A DNA stretch of 25,738 nt from CAZFGK01 sp964518635. GTDB lineage: Bacteria > Zixibacteria > MSB-5A5 > GN15 > FEB-12. The translations under genes and the position numbers were made by a program. The stretch spans positions 1 to 25,738 of the forward strand of contig CAZFGK010000028.1 of assembly GCA_964518635.1 (NCBI GenBank), written 5' to 3'. Positions 15,833 through 23,204 of the stretch are shown piece by piece. Each line of letters starts with the position of its first letter. The stretch's first letter is position 1. The notes beneath the pieces are model-generated. The model saw nothing but the letters and a program-made list of their open reading frames with translations, ran no database searches and had not been told where the DNA came from.

Positions 15833-16839
15833 ATCACGCCCTCTCGAATAATCGCAGCGAATCCAAATCACTCCTCGCTCCTCTAGAACGACTCCGCGAC
15901 TGCAATTGCTGTCCGCGAAACTGCGGCGCCAATCGCATCGACCCCGGTGGCAAACTCGGCTACTGCAACTCCGGCGCAGGATTTCATATCAGTTCCATCT
16001 GCGCCCATCGTGGAGAAGAACCCGTCATCGTCGGCAATCACGGCATCGCCAATATTTTCTTCGCGCGATGCAATATGGGTTGCCGCTATTGTCAGAACTG
16101 GCAGATCAGCCGCACACGCGGACGAATCATCGCTAACGAAATGTCTCCCACCGAAGTCTGCGACCAGCTCGAAGCATTGCTCAATGATGGCTGCAAGACC
16201 GTCGGATTCGTGTCGCCGTCCCATTTTATTCCGCAGGTCGAAGTGATTATCGCCGCGATGCGCGAACGCAATGTACAATCACAGCGAAATCGAAATCCGA
16301 TCTATGTTTTCAATACATCGTCGTATGACAAAGCTGAGACCATTCGGGCTTTTGATGGCCGCATCAATGTCTGGCTGCCCGATCTGAAATATCTGGATGA
16401 AGCAATTGGCCGCGAGATTTCTGACACGCCGAACTATCCGGAGATTGCGACGGCGGCGATTCGAGAGATGTTTCGCCAGAAAGGTTCGCGCCTCTGGCTC
16501 GACGATGAAGGGCATATCGAATCGGGGCTGATCATTCGGCATCTGGTCATTCCGGGGAAGATTGAGAATAGTAAACAGGTGTTGCGCTGGATTGCGCGCG
16601 AGCTGTCGCACAATGTGCATGTGTCCTTGATGTCGCAGTATCATCCGAGTGCGCGAGTGGCGGGGGATCCTGATCTGGGGCGGATGTTACACGCTGATGA
16701 GTACGCCGAGGTGGTGGCCGAATTTGAGGCGCTGGGTTTTCGCAACGGCTGGACTCAGGAACTCGACAGCCCGACGAACTACCTCCCCGATTTCATTCAC
16801 GGTCATCCGTTTGAGTATGATCCGGCGGAGGAGGAGTGA
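15829..16839 (+). CDS. Radical SAM protein, PflX/COG1313 family
   Basis: A 336-residue radical SAM protein. The AdoMet-binding [4Fe-4S] motif is CNMGCRYC (C81, C85, C88). Before it is the family's own cysteine-rich head, CNCCPRNCG (C25, C27, C28, C32), with C46 in LGYC and C58. HGIANIFFARCN and QNWQIS are typical of COG1313 (PflX-like), relatives of pyruvate formate-lyase activases. The C-terminal half keeps NTSSYD, LPDLKY and HLVIPG. No glycyl-radical enzyme is nearby, so the activase role is not supported by context; the true substrate of this family is not established. The ATG overlaps the previous stop (ATGA), making it the last gene of the operon. No intrinsic terminator follows, only repeat hairpins. 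Confidence 0.85.
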   Translation: MNHALSNNRSESKSLLAPLERLRDCNCCPRNCGANRIDPGGKLGYCNSGAGFHISSICAHRGEEPVIVGNHGIANIFFARCNMGCRYCQNWQISRTRGRIIANEMSPTEVCDQLEALLNDGCKTVGFVSPSHFIPQVEVIIAAMRERNVQSQRNRNPIYVFNTSSYDKAETIRAFDGRINVWLPDLKYLDEAIGREISDTPNYPEIATAAIREMFRQKGSRLWLDDEGHIESGLIIRHLVIPGKIENSKQVLRWIARELSHNVHVSLMSQYHPSARVAGDPDLGRMLHADEYAEVVAEFEALGFRNGWTQELDSPTNYLPDFIHGHPFEYDPAEEE

Positions 16840-16864
16840 GGGGGGCTTCTCAGTCATATATCTT

Positions 16865-16929
16865 CACCCTGAGCCTGTCGAAGGGTCTACTTCTGGTCTG
16901 CACCGGTAGCCCTGAGCACCCGCTCAGGG
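16865..16929. repeat. REP-like repeat, family C, with adjacent hairpin
   Basis: CACCCTGAGCCTGTCGAAGG (16865 on) is near-identical to the copy at 17487. It is followed at 16910-16929 by a perfect 8-bp hairpin, CCCTGAGC-ACCC-GCTCAGGG. Inverted, degenerate copies lie at 19879-19948. It is placed directly after the radical SAM gene and could slow transcription, but no T-run is present. Confidence 0.65.
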
Positions 16930-16985
16930 TCCTGAAACCACTGAGACTCGACTAGGACAGTCGGACCACCCATTCGGAGGATTTC

Positions 16986-17432
16986 ATGTCTGATGACACA
17001 AGAATTAAGACGTCGTGGTTCGTACTATCAATTACAGATCGAACGTCATGCCAGAAGGCAATTCGAAACGGTGGCATTGCAGCATTGGTCTCAGCCGGAC
17101 TTTCCGCAATCTTTGTTGGAATAGGCTTCTTCGTGAAGACCGAAGATGAAGTTCTTTCTTACTTCTTGGATCCGTGGGCTATCGTTGATGTTGTACTGGT
17201 CGTCATCTTGGCTATTTTCATTTTACGTAAGAGCAGGACTGCAGCCACGATCATGGTCGCTTACTTTGTTTATTCCAAATTTAGCATCTGGGTAGATTTG
17301 GGAATATCACAGATTCAACCATTGAGCATCTTTTTCTTAATTTTCTATGTTACCGCCATGTTGGGCACATTCAAGTGGCACAAGAAATACAAGGACGCGC
17401 CTCCTGAGCCCGTAGAAACAGAATCGAAGTGA
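16986..17432 (+). CDS. Hypothetical four-helix membrane protein
   Basis: A 148-residue protein I do not recognise. It has four hydrophobic segments (about 28-50, 66-82, 86-99 and 110-130) and hydrophilic ends; the tail KWHKKYKDAPPEPVETESK is charged and probably cytoplasmic. No motif suggests a transporter or enzyme. GGAGG lies 5 nt before the ATG, a strong ribosome binding site that supports a real gene. It stands alone between two repeat clusters, and its base composition looks more AT-rich than the operon before it, which suggests accessory or acquired DNA. Confidence 0.6.
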   Translation: MSDDTRIKTSWFVLSITDRTSCQKAIRNGGIAALVSAGLSAIFVGIGFFVKTEDEVLSYFLDPWAIVDVVLVVILAIFILRKSRTAATIMVAYFVYSKFSIWVDLGISQIQPLSIFFLIFYVTAMLGTFKWHKKYKDAPPEPVETESK

Positions 17433-17486
17433 GATACATCAAGCCATCACTTGGAGCGCAGCTCCATTTTCGGTGCCGTCTCTTGT

Positions 17487-17517
17487 CACCCTGAGCTTGT
17501 CGAAGGGTCTTCTTCGG
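17487..17517. repeat. REP-like repeat, family C, second copy
   Basis: CACCCTGAGCTTGTCGAAGG followed by GTCTTCTTCGG, in the same orientation as the copy at 16865. A CCCCAGGGCTTGTCC fragment just after (17521-17535) resembles half of family A. Confidence 0.6.
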
Positions 17518-17607
17518 ACGCCCCAGGGCTTGTCCTTAGTTTTTATTTCTCTCATATTGCCATCTTGTTAGCGACCTTCGCACTCACGTTCGCTCAATCA
17601 AAATGAT

Positions 17608-17623
17608 AAGGAGGATAATATTG
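17608..17623 (+). promoter_or_regulatory. RBS fixing a TTG start
   Basis: AAGGAGG (17608-17614), 6 nt before TTG at 17621. The in-frame ATG at 17603 would place this sequence inside the gene and has no ribosome binding site of its own. Confidence 0.7.
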
Positions 17624-18172
17624 AAATCTCTGATCATCACCGCCGTTCTCATGCTTTCCCTCGCCACAACGACTCACGGTGAAACCCGTTCCGATTATTG
17701 GTCAATACGGTTCGCGCCAGGTGTGGGCACGGGAATCCCAAGCGGAAGAAGTTTTGGAAGTGACGCAGGATTGATGCTTCGTATCGCGACTGATGTGCAT
17801 CTCTTCCGTGGTCTGGTTTTGCGCGCACCGTGTGCCGTATATTTCGATGGAGACCTCGGGTCGAGTGGACAGAACATGACCGTTCGCGGGTCAATCGGTC
17901 CTTTGTTTCGTGCGCGATTGACAAAGAACCCGAAGTTCCCAAGTGAGTTCTACCTGTACACTGGTTTTGGGATCATCAATCTGAGTCCGTCGAGAAGTGG
18001 GAATACATGGACAATCGCAGACTTCTCCATTGGCTTGCAACCAGCACTTTCGAGTTGGCTGAGTTTAGACTTTGGCTATGATCTACCTCTGATACTTGCT
18101 TTTTCTGAAGGCAGAGCTGGAGGAGTGGGCGCCCTTACGGGACCACGAGTAGGAATTGTGCTGGGGTTGTGA
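17621..18172 (+). CDS. Probable outer-membrane beta-barrel protein
   Basis: A 183-residue protein. From the TTG start the sequence gives a textbook signal peptide (Lys-2, hydrophobic core LIITAVLMLSLA, cleavage around THG-ET). The mature part alternates hydrophobic and polar residues in about eight strands, with Gly/Ser-rich turns (WSIRFAPGVGTGIP, MLRIATDVHLF, FYLYTGFGIINL, GPRVGIVLGL). It ends in a hydrophobic residue, as small outer-membrane barrels do. No enzymatic motif is visible. An upstream ATG (17603) would add six residues but lacks a ribosome binding site. Like the preceding membrane gene it sits alone between repeats; the relation between the two is unknown. Confidence 0.65.
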   Translation: MKSLIITAVLMLSLATTTHGETRSDYWSIRFAPGVGTGIPSGRSFGSDAGLMLRIATDVHLFRGLVLRAPCAVYFDGDLGSSGQNMTVRGSIGPLFRARLTKNPKFPSEFYLYTGFGIINLSPSRSGNTWTIADFSIGLQPALSSWLSLDFGYDLPLILAFSEGRAGGVGALTGPRVGIVLGL

Positions 18173-18209
18173 GTGGTGGGACAGGGGTAGTGAGATGAGA
18201 TTCACGGAA

Positions 18210-18234
18210 ACCCGGGGCAAGCCCGCGGGCCACC
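18210..18234. repeat. REP-like palindrome, family A, copy 2
   Basis: CCCGGGG-CAAG-CCCGCGGG followed by CCACC. It shares the CAAG loop and GGCCACC tail with the copy at 66-83 and the inverted copy at 19745-19767. It lies between the barrel gene and the convergent HEPN gene. Confidence 0.6.
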
Positions 18235-18280
18235 CAGCGAGCTTTTGCCACTAATTTGTGGTCCACCCGTCGAGCAACAA

Positions 18281-19684
18281 CTACTGACCGAATGTTATTG
18301 TGTTCCAGTCGATGTCTTCCGGTCGCTTGTTTATTGCGATGAACTTGAGAAGTACATTGTGCACCAAATCCTCCAATTCTGCAAGTTTTCCCTTTTCTGA
18401 GTCAACCTTACGTCCGTGGACAATCATGCTTCTTAAATCGTACATTTTCTTGACGTGAATGAACAACCTCACTCGATGATCCTGATCATCGCCAAGGAAC
18501 CAAGCCGTGCGCGTTGCAAATCTAAAGACTACTTCACCAGTTGAGTTTTTTCCATCTTTCCCGCTAAGAATCATGCTTTCCAATGCAATTCCATAATCAA
18601 TCCACGCATCCTCATCCAGCAGTCTTTCAATCCCACGCTCGATGCGGCTCGCGGCTATCAGAAGAGCAGTTGATTTACTGAGGCTCGTATCAAACAATGA
18701 TGTCTTCACTTGATCAACAAGAGCAATTGTCTCCTCATTAATCGAGAGCACTCGGCTTACTGTGTGACGTGGAACAGTTATCTTCGAATCCCTAGTAGAA
18801 GAGAAATCAGATGAGTAGTCTCGCGAGCGCACAGCGGCTGTGAACCACTCCTGAGCAGAGATAAATACACCGATCGGAAGAGTGTGTCTCCTTAGTAGTG
18901 TTATGGGTGCTCTTGATGCAATCTTGAGACATTTCAAGTGATCTTGGACTCTTCTAGTGAAGTCAGGAAACACATCAAGTTCAGGATCTGGTGCAGGTAA
19001 ATCATTATCAACAACGACTTTTCTCAATGAAAAGTTGCATTCGATGTATGAAACTGGAAGCTGGGGGATAAGTGTATGTAGTCCAGAGGCTGGATACAAC
19101 TCTTCAAATGTGGTTGAAGAGTTCCACAAGTCCACCATTTGCGCTTGAGTAAGGCATACAAGGCGCAGTTCAGGCTCGAGATGGAGAACCTCGCCCGGCG
19201 AATCGCAATGTGAGATATAATACAGTTCTCGAAAATGAATCCATTCACAAGCTAGCTCTCTCTCAAGTTCTGATGCAAGAATATCTACATCTTTTGCGAC
19301 TGGTGGAAGCGTGGTTAGATGTTCATTTGCATATTGCCAAAGAAAGTGGTAGAGCCAACTATCTCCAGTCCTTCTTCCAGCTCCATAGGGGTGACCTACC
19401 AATTTATCGGAGTGGGCGGCGACCAACGAATCCTTCAGAAAAGTAGCGACCGCTTGAGCAAAGGACGAGTCCTCTTCTTTCAGAGTCTTACATGATTCAA
19501 CGATGAAGGAATCTTTCAGAATAGTCCGGTAATCGAATGTAACGAAACCGTCATCCCTTATTACTAGCACCCGCCTTGTTCGTAGACCGGGATGCTGTTT
19601 TCCATAAGGATATGCGCTGACAAATTTATTGAAGAACAGTTTTGTAATTTCAACGAGTGCCTCTCTTGTAATCTCTGCGAACAA
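18281..19684 (-). CDS. Apea-like HEPN domain protein, candidate defence gene
   Basis: A 467-residue protein. The C-terminal part (about 340-455) matches the Apea-like HEPN pattern: a helix with IDYGIALESMIL, a G-E (383-384), two Arg (R388, R392), then MYDLRSMIVHG. That last segment contains R418-x4-H423, the Rx4-6H signature of HEPN ribonucleases. The N-terminal 330 residues are unrecognised and show no other nuclease motif. HEPN proteins of this type occur in antiphage systems (for example ApeA) and in toxin-like modules; that this one acts so is inference. The listed start is TTG without a ribosome binding site, so the true N-terminus is uncertain. An ATG at 19728 is in another frame and could belong to it if there is a one-base frameshift. 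The gene is AT-richer than its neighbours and flanked by repeats on both sides, suggesting acquired DNA. Confidence 0.7.
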   Translation of the reverse strand: MFAEITREALVEITKLFFNKFVSAYPYGKQHPGLRTRRVLVIRDDGFVTFDYRTILKDSFIVESCKTLKEEDSSFAQAVATFLKDSLVAAHSDKLVGHPYGAGRRTGDSWLYHFLWQYANEHLTTLPPVAKDVDILASELERELACEWIHFRELYYISHCDSPGEVLHLEPELRLVCLTQAQMVDLWNSSTTFEELYPASGLHTLIPQLPVSYIECNFSLRKVVVDNDLPAPDPELDVFPDFTRRVQDHLKCLKIASRAPITLLRRHTLPIGVFISAQEWFTAAVRSRDYSSDFSSTRDSKITVPRHTVSRVLSINEETIALVDQVKTSLFDTSLSKSTALLIAASRIERGIERLLDEDAWIDYGIALESMILSGKDGKNSTGEVVFRFATRTAWFLGDDQDHRVRLFIHVKKMYDLRSMIVHGRKVDSEKGKLAELEDLVHNVLLKFIAINKRPEDIDWNTITFGQ

Positions 19685-19744
19685 TGGAGTATCAGTCTTT
19701 CTATAAAGTTATCTTGTGTTGTGACCATGTTGAGCTACTTGCCG

Positions 19745-19767
19745 GGTGGCCCGGGGCTTGCCTCGGG
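19745..19767. repeat. REP-like palindrome, family A, inverted copy
   Basis: GGTGGCCCGGGGCTTGCCTC, then GGG, is the reverse complement of the family A design (CCC-rich arm, CAAG loop, GGGCCACC tail). It lies just upstream of the HEPN gene. Confidence 0.6.
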
Positions 19768-19878
19768 TTCCCGTGTCTCTTATCAAGAGGCGGCACCGAA
19801 GACGGAGCCGCCCTCCAGTATTAATATATGAGCATTGCATTCCTTTGAGGTCACAATTTGTGAACTCAAAGGATGTCA

Positions 19879-19948
19879 TGCTTCGACAGGCTCAGTATGA
19901 CTATGTAAATCCTTCGAAAGATACATCCTTCGAAAGGCTCAGGATGAG
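19879..19948. repeat. REP-like repeats, family C, inverted degenerate copies
   Basis: CTTCGACAGGCTCAG (19881-19895) is the reverse complement of the CTGAGCCTGTCGAAG core seen at 16865. A second diverged copy, CCTTCGAAAGGCTCAGGATGA, lies at 19928-19948. ATCCTTCGAAAG occurs twice, 17 bp apart (19909 and 19926). The stretch fills the space between the HEPN gene and the hydrolase gene. Confidence 0.6.
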
Positions 19949-19976
19949 AGTGAAATAAGGGATGAATAGATAGTCC

Positions 19977-20783
19977 TCACTCCCCAAAGCACTCTTCCCA
20001 GAAATCATCCATCTGTTCCCAGCTGCGTTTGTCGGCGCGCTCGTTGTAGGCCTGTCCCTGCGACAGGTCATTCCCCGCCTCCTTCTTCGTGAACGAATGC
20101 ACCGCGCCAGAATACATCACCAACTCCCAGTCCACTTTTGCGGCGTTCATCTCCTTCTGGAAGGCAGCGATATTCTCAGCCGACACAAACGGGTCATCCG
20201 CCCCATGAAAAACCAGCACCTTCGCCGTAATCGGTTTCAGATGATTCGTATCTGCTGGTACCAGCGAACCATGAAAACTGATCACGCCGACAACATCCGC
20301 CCCGGCGCGCGCGATTTCCAGCGCGGCCTGTCCGCCAAAACAATAGCCCATCGCGCCGATACGTTTTGAGTCGACACCCTTCACTCGTTTGACTTCCTCA
20401 AATGCAGCGAGCATGCGGCGCTGCATGAGGCCGCGATCAATGTAGTACTTGGTCGCTTCGGTGCGGGCTTCGTCGTTGGTCTGCGGACGTACCCCTTTGC
20501 CGTAGATATCCACCGCGAAGGCTACAAAACCCTCTTCGGCGAGCATATCGGCGCGGCGCATCGAATAGTCCCCATTTCCTTTCCAGTCATGGACAACGAG
20601 AATCGCGGGCATGGAGGTATCAACTTTCGCTGGCATAGCGAGGTAGCCCTCGAGTTCGGTCGCTCCGTCTTTGTAGATGACGGTTTTTCCGGCTGCATCG
20701 GCAATTTGCGCAGCCACGAGAGCCATTAATAGACATGCAAGAAGCCTGAAAGTGGTCTGTCTAAACCTTGAAATTGGTGTCAT
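19977..20783 (-). CDS. Secreted dienelactone hydrolase family protein
   Basis: A 268-residue alpha/beta hydrolase. An N-terminal signal peptide (Arg at 6 and 8, hydrophobic 13-25, AAQIADA then AG) puts it in the periplasm. The DLH triad is visible: nucleophile C148 in GYCFGG (146-151), D197 in GADDPFV (194-200) and H229 in GAVHSF. The Cys nucleophile is the family hallmark, as opposed to the Ser of ordinary esterases. VVHDWKG (63-69) supplies the oxyanion region. True dienelactone hydrolases open a lactone in chloroaromatic breakdown, but secreted members are mostly uncharacterised carboxyl-ester hydrolases, so substrate is open. AAGGAG lies 8 nt before the ATG. It is divergent from the DUF1579 gene, with 179 bp between them. 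Confidence 0.88.
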   Translation of the reverse strand: MTPISRFRQTTFRLLACLLMALVAAQIADAAGKTVIYKDGATELEGYLAMPAKVDTSMPAILVVHDWKGNGDYSMRRADMLAEEGFVAFAVDIYGKGVRPQTNDEARTEATKYYIDRGLMQRRMLAAFEEVKRVKGVDSKRIGAMGYCFGGQAALEIARAGADVVGVISFHGSLVPADTNHLKPITAKVLVFHGADDPFVSAENIAAFQKEMNAAKVDWELVMYSGAVHSFTKKEAGNDLSQGQAYNERADKRSWEQMDDFWEECFGE

Positions 20784-20962
20784 ATGGCACGCTCCTTGGT
20801 GCGAATGTGAGTTTTAGTCGTTGATCTGCAATAGGTTACATTGGCTGCAGAGAGACAATTTCTCCTTGCCAGCCCAAAGTGTGCGCTCGTATCTTTGGTC
20901 ATTCCCATACAGATAAGAATTTTCACTTAGGGATATACACACGGAAACAGGGAGATGAAAAG

Positions 20963-21526
20963 ATGAAAGCACTGAAATTGATCCTTCTTGCGGTGGTTTG
21001 TTGCGCCGCGATGGCGACCGCCGAGGACAAAAAGATTGAAATGCAGGGGATGCCGGAAATGGGCCCGCCGAAAGAGATGGCCGCAATGGCTGGCTTGGTC
21101 GGAACATGGACTTGCGAAATGAAGATGAAGATGGCCCCGACCGACACGGCTTGGGGTGCGATGTCCGGTTCGGCAAGCTACAAGATGGAGCTGGGAGGAG
21201 CTGCACTTCGTATGGATTTCGCCGGTGATATGATGGGGATGCCTTTCAACGGAATCTCCTACATGACCTACGACCGGGAAATGAAGCAGTGGCAGTCGAT
21301 GTGGGTGGATGGCATGGGCGCACGAATCGACATGACCTATGGCAACCCGGACAAGGATGGCAAGATCGTTATGACCGGCGAAAGCATGATGCAGGGGCAG
21401 AAGTTCATGGTTCGTCAGACCACGACCATTGTCTCGCCGACGAAACATGAATGGATGTACGAAATGTCGATGGACGGTGGCAAGACCTGGTGGACTTCGA
21501 TGACCGCAGTCTACACCAAGAAGTAA
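20963..21526 (+). CDS. Secreted DUF1579 family protein
   Basis: A 187-residue protein with a signal peptide (MKALKLILLAVVCCAAMATA, then ED). The mature part has the DUF1579 outline: AGLVGTWTCE (43-52), then LGGAALRMDFAG, GISYMTYDREMKQW, WVDGMGARI and a final TAVYTKK. It is unusually rich in Met. DUF1579 is a calycin-like barrel of unknown role. The ATG at 20963 is chosen because GGGAG lies 8 nt upstream and the signal peptide starts there; a longer frame from 20879 would bury the signal. An intrinsic terminator follows at 21549-21580, so the gene is a single unit. Confidence 0.78.
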   Translation: MKALKLILLAVVCCAAMATAEDKKIEMQGMPEMGPPKEMAAMAGLVGTWTCEMKMKMAPTDTAWGAMSGSASYKMELGGAALRMDFAGDMMGMPFNGISYMTYDREMKQWQSMWVDGMGARIDMTYGNPDKDGKIVMTGESMMQGQKFMVRQTTTIVSPTKHEWMYEMSMDGGKTWWTSMTAVYTKK

Positions 21527-21548
21527 TCTAGCAACCTCGCAGTCTTTC

Positions 21549-21580
21549 AAACCGGCCGGGTGACTGGCCGGTTTTTCTTT
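21549..21580 (+). terminator. Intrinsic terminator after the DUF1579 gene
   Basis: AAACCGGCC and GGCCGGTTT pair (9 bp) around an 8-nt loop, running straight into TTTTTCTTT. Located 23 bp past the stop codon. Confidence 0.9.
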
Positions 21581-21676
21581 GTATTTGAGAGAGCCCTGAA
21601 TCTGATTTGGGAAGCGATTCGCCAATTCTTTACAGTGAATCGGGGATTTCAGGCGAGAAAAGAGGGGTGAGTGGAG

Positions 21677-21704
21677 TTGACAGGGGAGGGGATGGGTGTA
21701 TTTT
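21677..21704 (+). promoter_or_regulatory. Candidate promoter of the tRNA gene
   Basis: A consensus TTGACA (21677-21682), a 16-nt spacer, then TATTTT (21699-21704, 4/6 match), ending 33 bp before the tRNA. The stretch between is otherwise featureless. Confidence 0.5.
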
Positions 21705-21737
21705 CATAGATTCAGGTCGAATCGACTGCTTTCAAAT

Positions 21738-21811
21738 GGCGGCGTAGCTCAGTTGGTTAGAGCAGCGGAATCATAATCCGCTTGTCCGGGGTTCGAATCC
21801 CTGCGCCGCTA
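21738..21811 (+). tRNA. tRNA-Met (anticodon CAT)
   Basis: A complete cloverleaf can be drawn. Acceptor GGCGGCG pairs with CGCCGCT (first pair a G-U wobble); the D arm is GCTC/GAGC. The anticodon stem GCGGA/TCCGC encloses a loop with CAT at 21772-21774. The T arm has the loop TTCGAAT, and the discriminator is A at 21811. CCA is not encoded. A paired first acceptor position rules out initiator tRNA. The body resembles elongator tRNA-Met; the tRNA-Ile2 that is read after lysidine modification also has CAT and cannot be fully excluded. An integrase gene reads away from its 3' end, so the 3' half probably serves as the attachment site. Confidence 0.9.
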
Positions 21812-21830
21812 CTATTTCCTAATCATATCA

Positions 21831-21859
21831 TTGACAAAGACTTAGCAATTCATTATTCT
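21831..21859 (+). promoter_or_regulatory. Promoter of the integrase gene
   Basis: TTGACA (21831-21836), a 17-nt spacer, then TATTCT (21854-21859, 4/6). Transcription would start near 21866, leaving about 40 nt before the ATG at 21906. This argues against the TTG at 21873 as start. Confidence 0.6.
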
Positions 21860-21905
21860 CCCGTAGAAATCGTTGTGTCCAGATTGTGACCAAAGAAGGA
21901 CAAAA

Positions 21906-23000
21906 ATGGGCGAGATATACAAGCGTGGAAAGATATACTACGTAGATGTTCGGGTTGGAGGCAAACGGCTTCGAAAGCGTGTTGGTACATCGAAGAAGAT
22001 CGCTGAGACCGCTCTCAAAGACCTTGAAGTCCGAGCAGCCAAGGGGCGCTTCGATCTCGATACTCCTGACGGTACGCTTGAATCAGTCTTCAAAGCCTAC
22101 CTCATTCATTCAGCTGCCAGCCACTCACCTCTGACTACCACTCGTTATCGAGAGGTGCTTGCAAACTTCAAGCGATTCCTGTCGCTTACAAAGCCACAAC
22201 TCACCAAAGCATCCCAACTCACTCTTGCAGACTTTGATGCTTACAAAATTTGGCGGAAAGAAGTCGATCCGAGGACTATTCCTGTCGGGCCAACAGTTGC
22301 TCGTGCGTATCAGAGTTCTTCAAAGGCGACCCCAAGGACTGTGAACTACGAGATTAAAACTATTCGCTCTGTGTTTCGATTCGGAGTGTCGCGTCGGCTC
22401 ATCGACAAGAATCCAACCGACGGAGTTGCACTTCTCAAAATCACTTCGAAACAAGAGCCCCGCTTTCTAACAATCAATGAATGCCAACAGCTCCTTGAGT
22501 CGGCAGATGAATTTCTTCAGCCAATCCTTGTCACCTTCTTGAATACAGGTCTCAGACTTGGCGAACTCATCAACCTACAATGGAAAGATATCGACCTTGC
22601 GAGAGGCATTTTGCGGGTGCGAGAGAAAGAGAGCTGGAAGCCGAAAACGGGAGAACGGGACGTTCCCCTGAACAATGAAATGAAAGGGCTTCTTCGCAAA
22701 TTTCTGAAAAAGCAGGAATCGAAAGACAGCTACATTTTCCTGAACACTCGCGGTGAGAAACTCTCAGGAAAACTCCGACAACGATTTGAGAACCACGCCA
22801 AGCGCATCGGCCTCAAAGACGTCACCAAGATCCACACTCTTCGTCACACTTTTGCCAGTCACCTGGTCATGAACGGAGTCGATCTACCGTCTGTCCAGAA
22901 ATTACTCGGACACTCGGACATCGACACAACCATGGTCTACGCACACTTAGCACCAGATCACCTCGCAGGAGCGGTCCACAAGCTTTCATTCGGGAAATAG
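21906..23000 (+). CDS. Tyrosine recombinase / site-specific integrase
   Basis: A 364-residue integrase that would catalyse insertion and excision of the element at the tRNA. It starts with an Arm-type DNA-binding segment (GEIYKRGKIYYVDVRVGGKR), then a SAM-like core-binding domain (about 56-165) and the catalytic domain. Catalytic residues are R217 in TGLRLGE, a Lys near 245-247, H310 and R313 in HTLRH, H336 in LLGHSD and nucleophile Y345 in TTMVYAHL, so it should be active. The ATG at 21906 is preceded by AAGGA 5 nt upstream and fits the promoter at 21831-21859; a TTG 11 codons earlier is less likely. It reads away from the tRNA and converges on the small HTH gene, with only 2 bp between the stop codons. 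Confidence 0.93.
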   Translation: MGEIYKRGKIYYVDVRVGGKRLRKRVGTSKKIAETALKDLEVRAAKGRFDLDTPDGTLESVFKAYLIHSAASHSPLTTTRYREVLANFKRFLSLTKPQLTKASQLTLADFDAYKIWRKEVDPRTIPVGPTVARAYQSSSKATPRTVNYEIKTIRSVFRFGVSRRLIDKNPTDGVALLKITSKQEPRFLTINECQQLLESADEFLQPILVTFLNTGLRLGELINLQWKDIDLARGILRVREKESWKPKTGERDVPLNNEMKGLLRKFLKKQESKDSYIFLNTRGEKLSGKLRQRFENHAKRIGLKDVTKIHTLRHTFASHLVMNGVDLPSVQKLLGHSDIDTTMVYAHLAPDHLAGAVHKLSFGK

Positions 23001-23002
23001 CA

Positions 23003-23200
23003 CTATATGCTAATGTGTGGAATCGGCTCCTCGATTCGGTTCCTCTTGTCCAACCATTCTTTGATCTCATGTTCACGAAACCGAAGAAGTCTTCCCATTT
23101 TCACATGTGGAATCTTCTTGAGATGTGTCCACGAGTAGATCGTAGATTTTTCGACATTCAGCATGGCAGCGACTTCGTCTGGTTTGAGAAGTCTCGACAT
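23003..23200 (-). CDS. Excisionase-like helix-turn-helix protein
   Basis: A 65-residue DNA-binding protein of the MerR/excisionase (HTH_17) type: LLKPDEVAAMLNVEKSTIYSW forms the helix-turn-helix, followed by IPHVKMGRLLRFREHEIKEWL, the usual wing and last helix. Proteins of this size act as recombination directionality factors or small regulators. The ATG at 23200 has AAAGGATG about 6 nt upstream; the longer frame reaching 23293 would overlap the recombinase gene and lacks support. It starts 4 bp after the second recombinase stops and ends 2 bp from the integrase stop, so it could serve either recombinase. Confidence 0.8.
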   Translation of the reverse strand: MSRLLKPDEVAAMLNVEKSTIYSWTHLKKIPHVKMGRLLRFREHEIKEWLDKRNRIEEPIPHISI

Positions 23201-23204
23201 GGTA

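Noticed and set aside
15829..16839. Pyruvate formate-lyase activating enzyme
   Set aside because: The cysteine-rich head and motifs are those of COG1313 PflX, and no glycyl-radical enzyme gene is in the window.
16865..19948. CRISPR array
   Set aside because: The repeats are palindromic, irregularly spaced, in both orientations and separated by genes; there are no regular spacers or cas genes.
21738..21811. Initiator tRNA-fMet
   Set aside because: The first acceptor position is paired (G-U) rather than the unpaired C-A typical of bacterial initiators.
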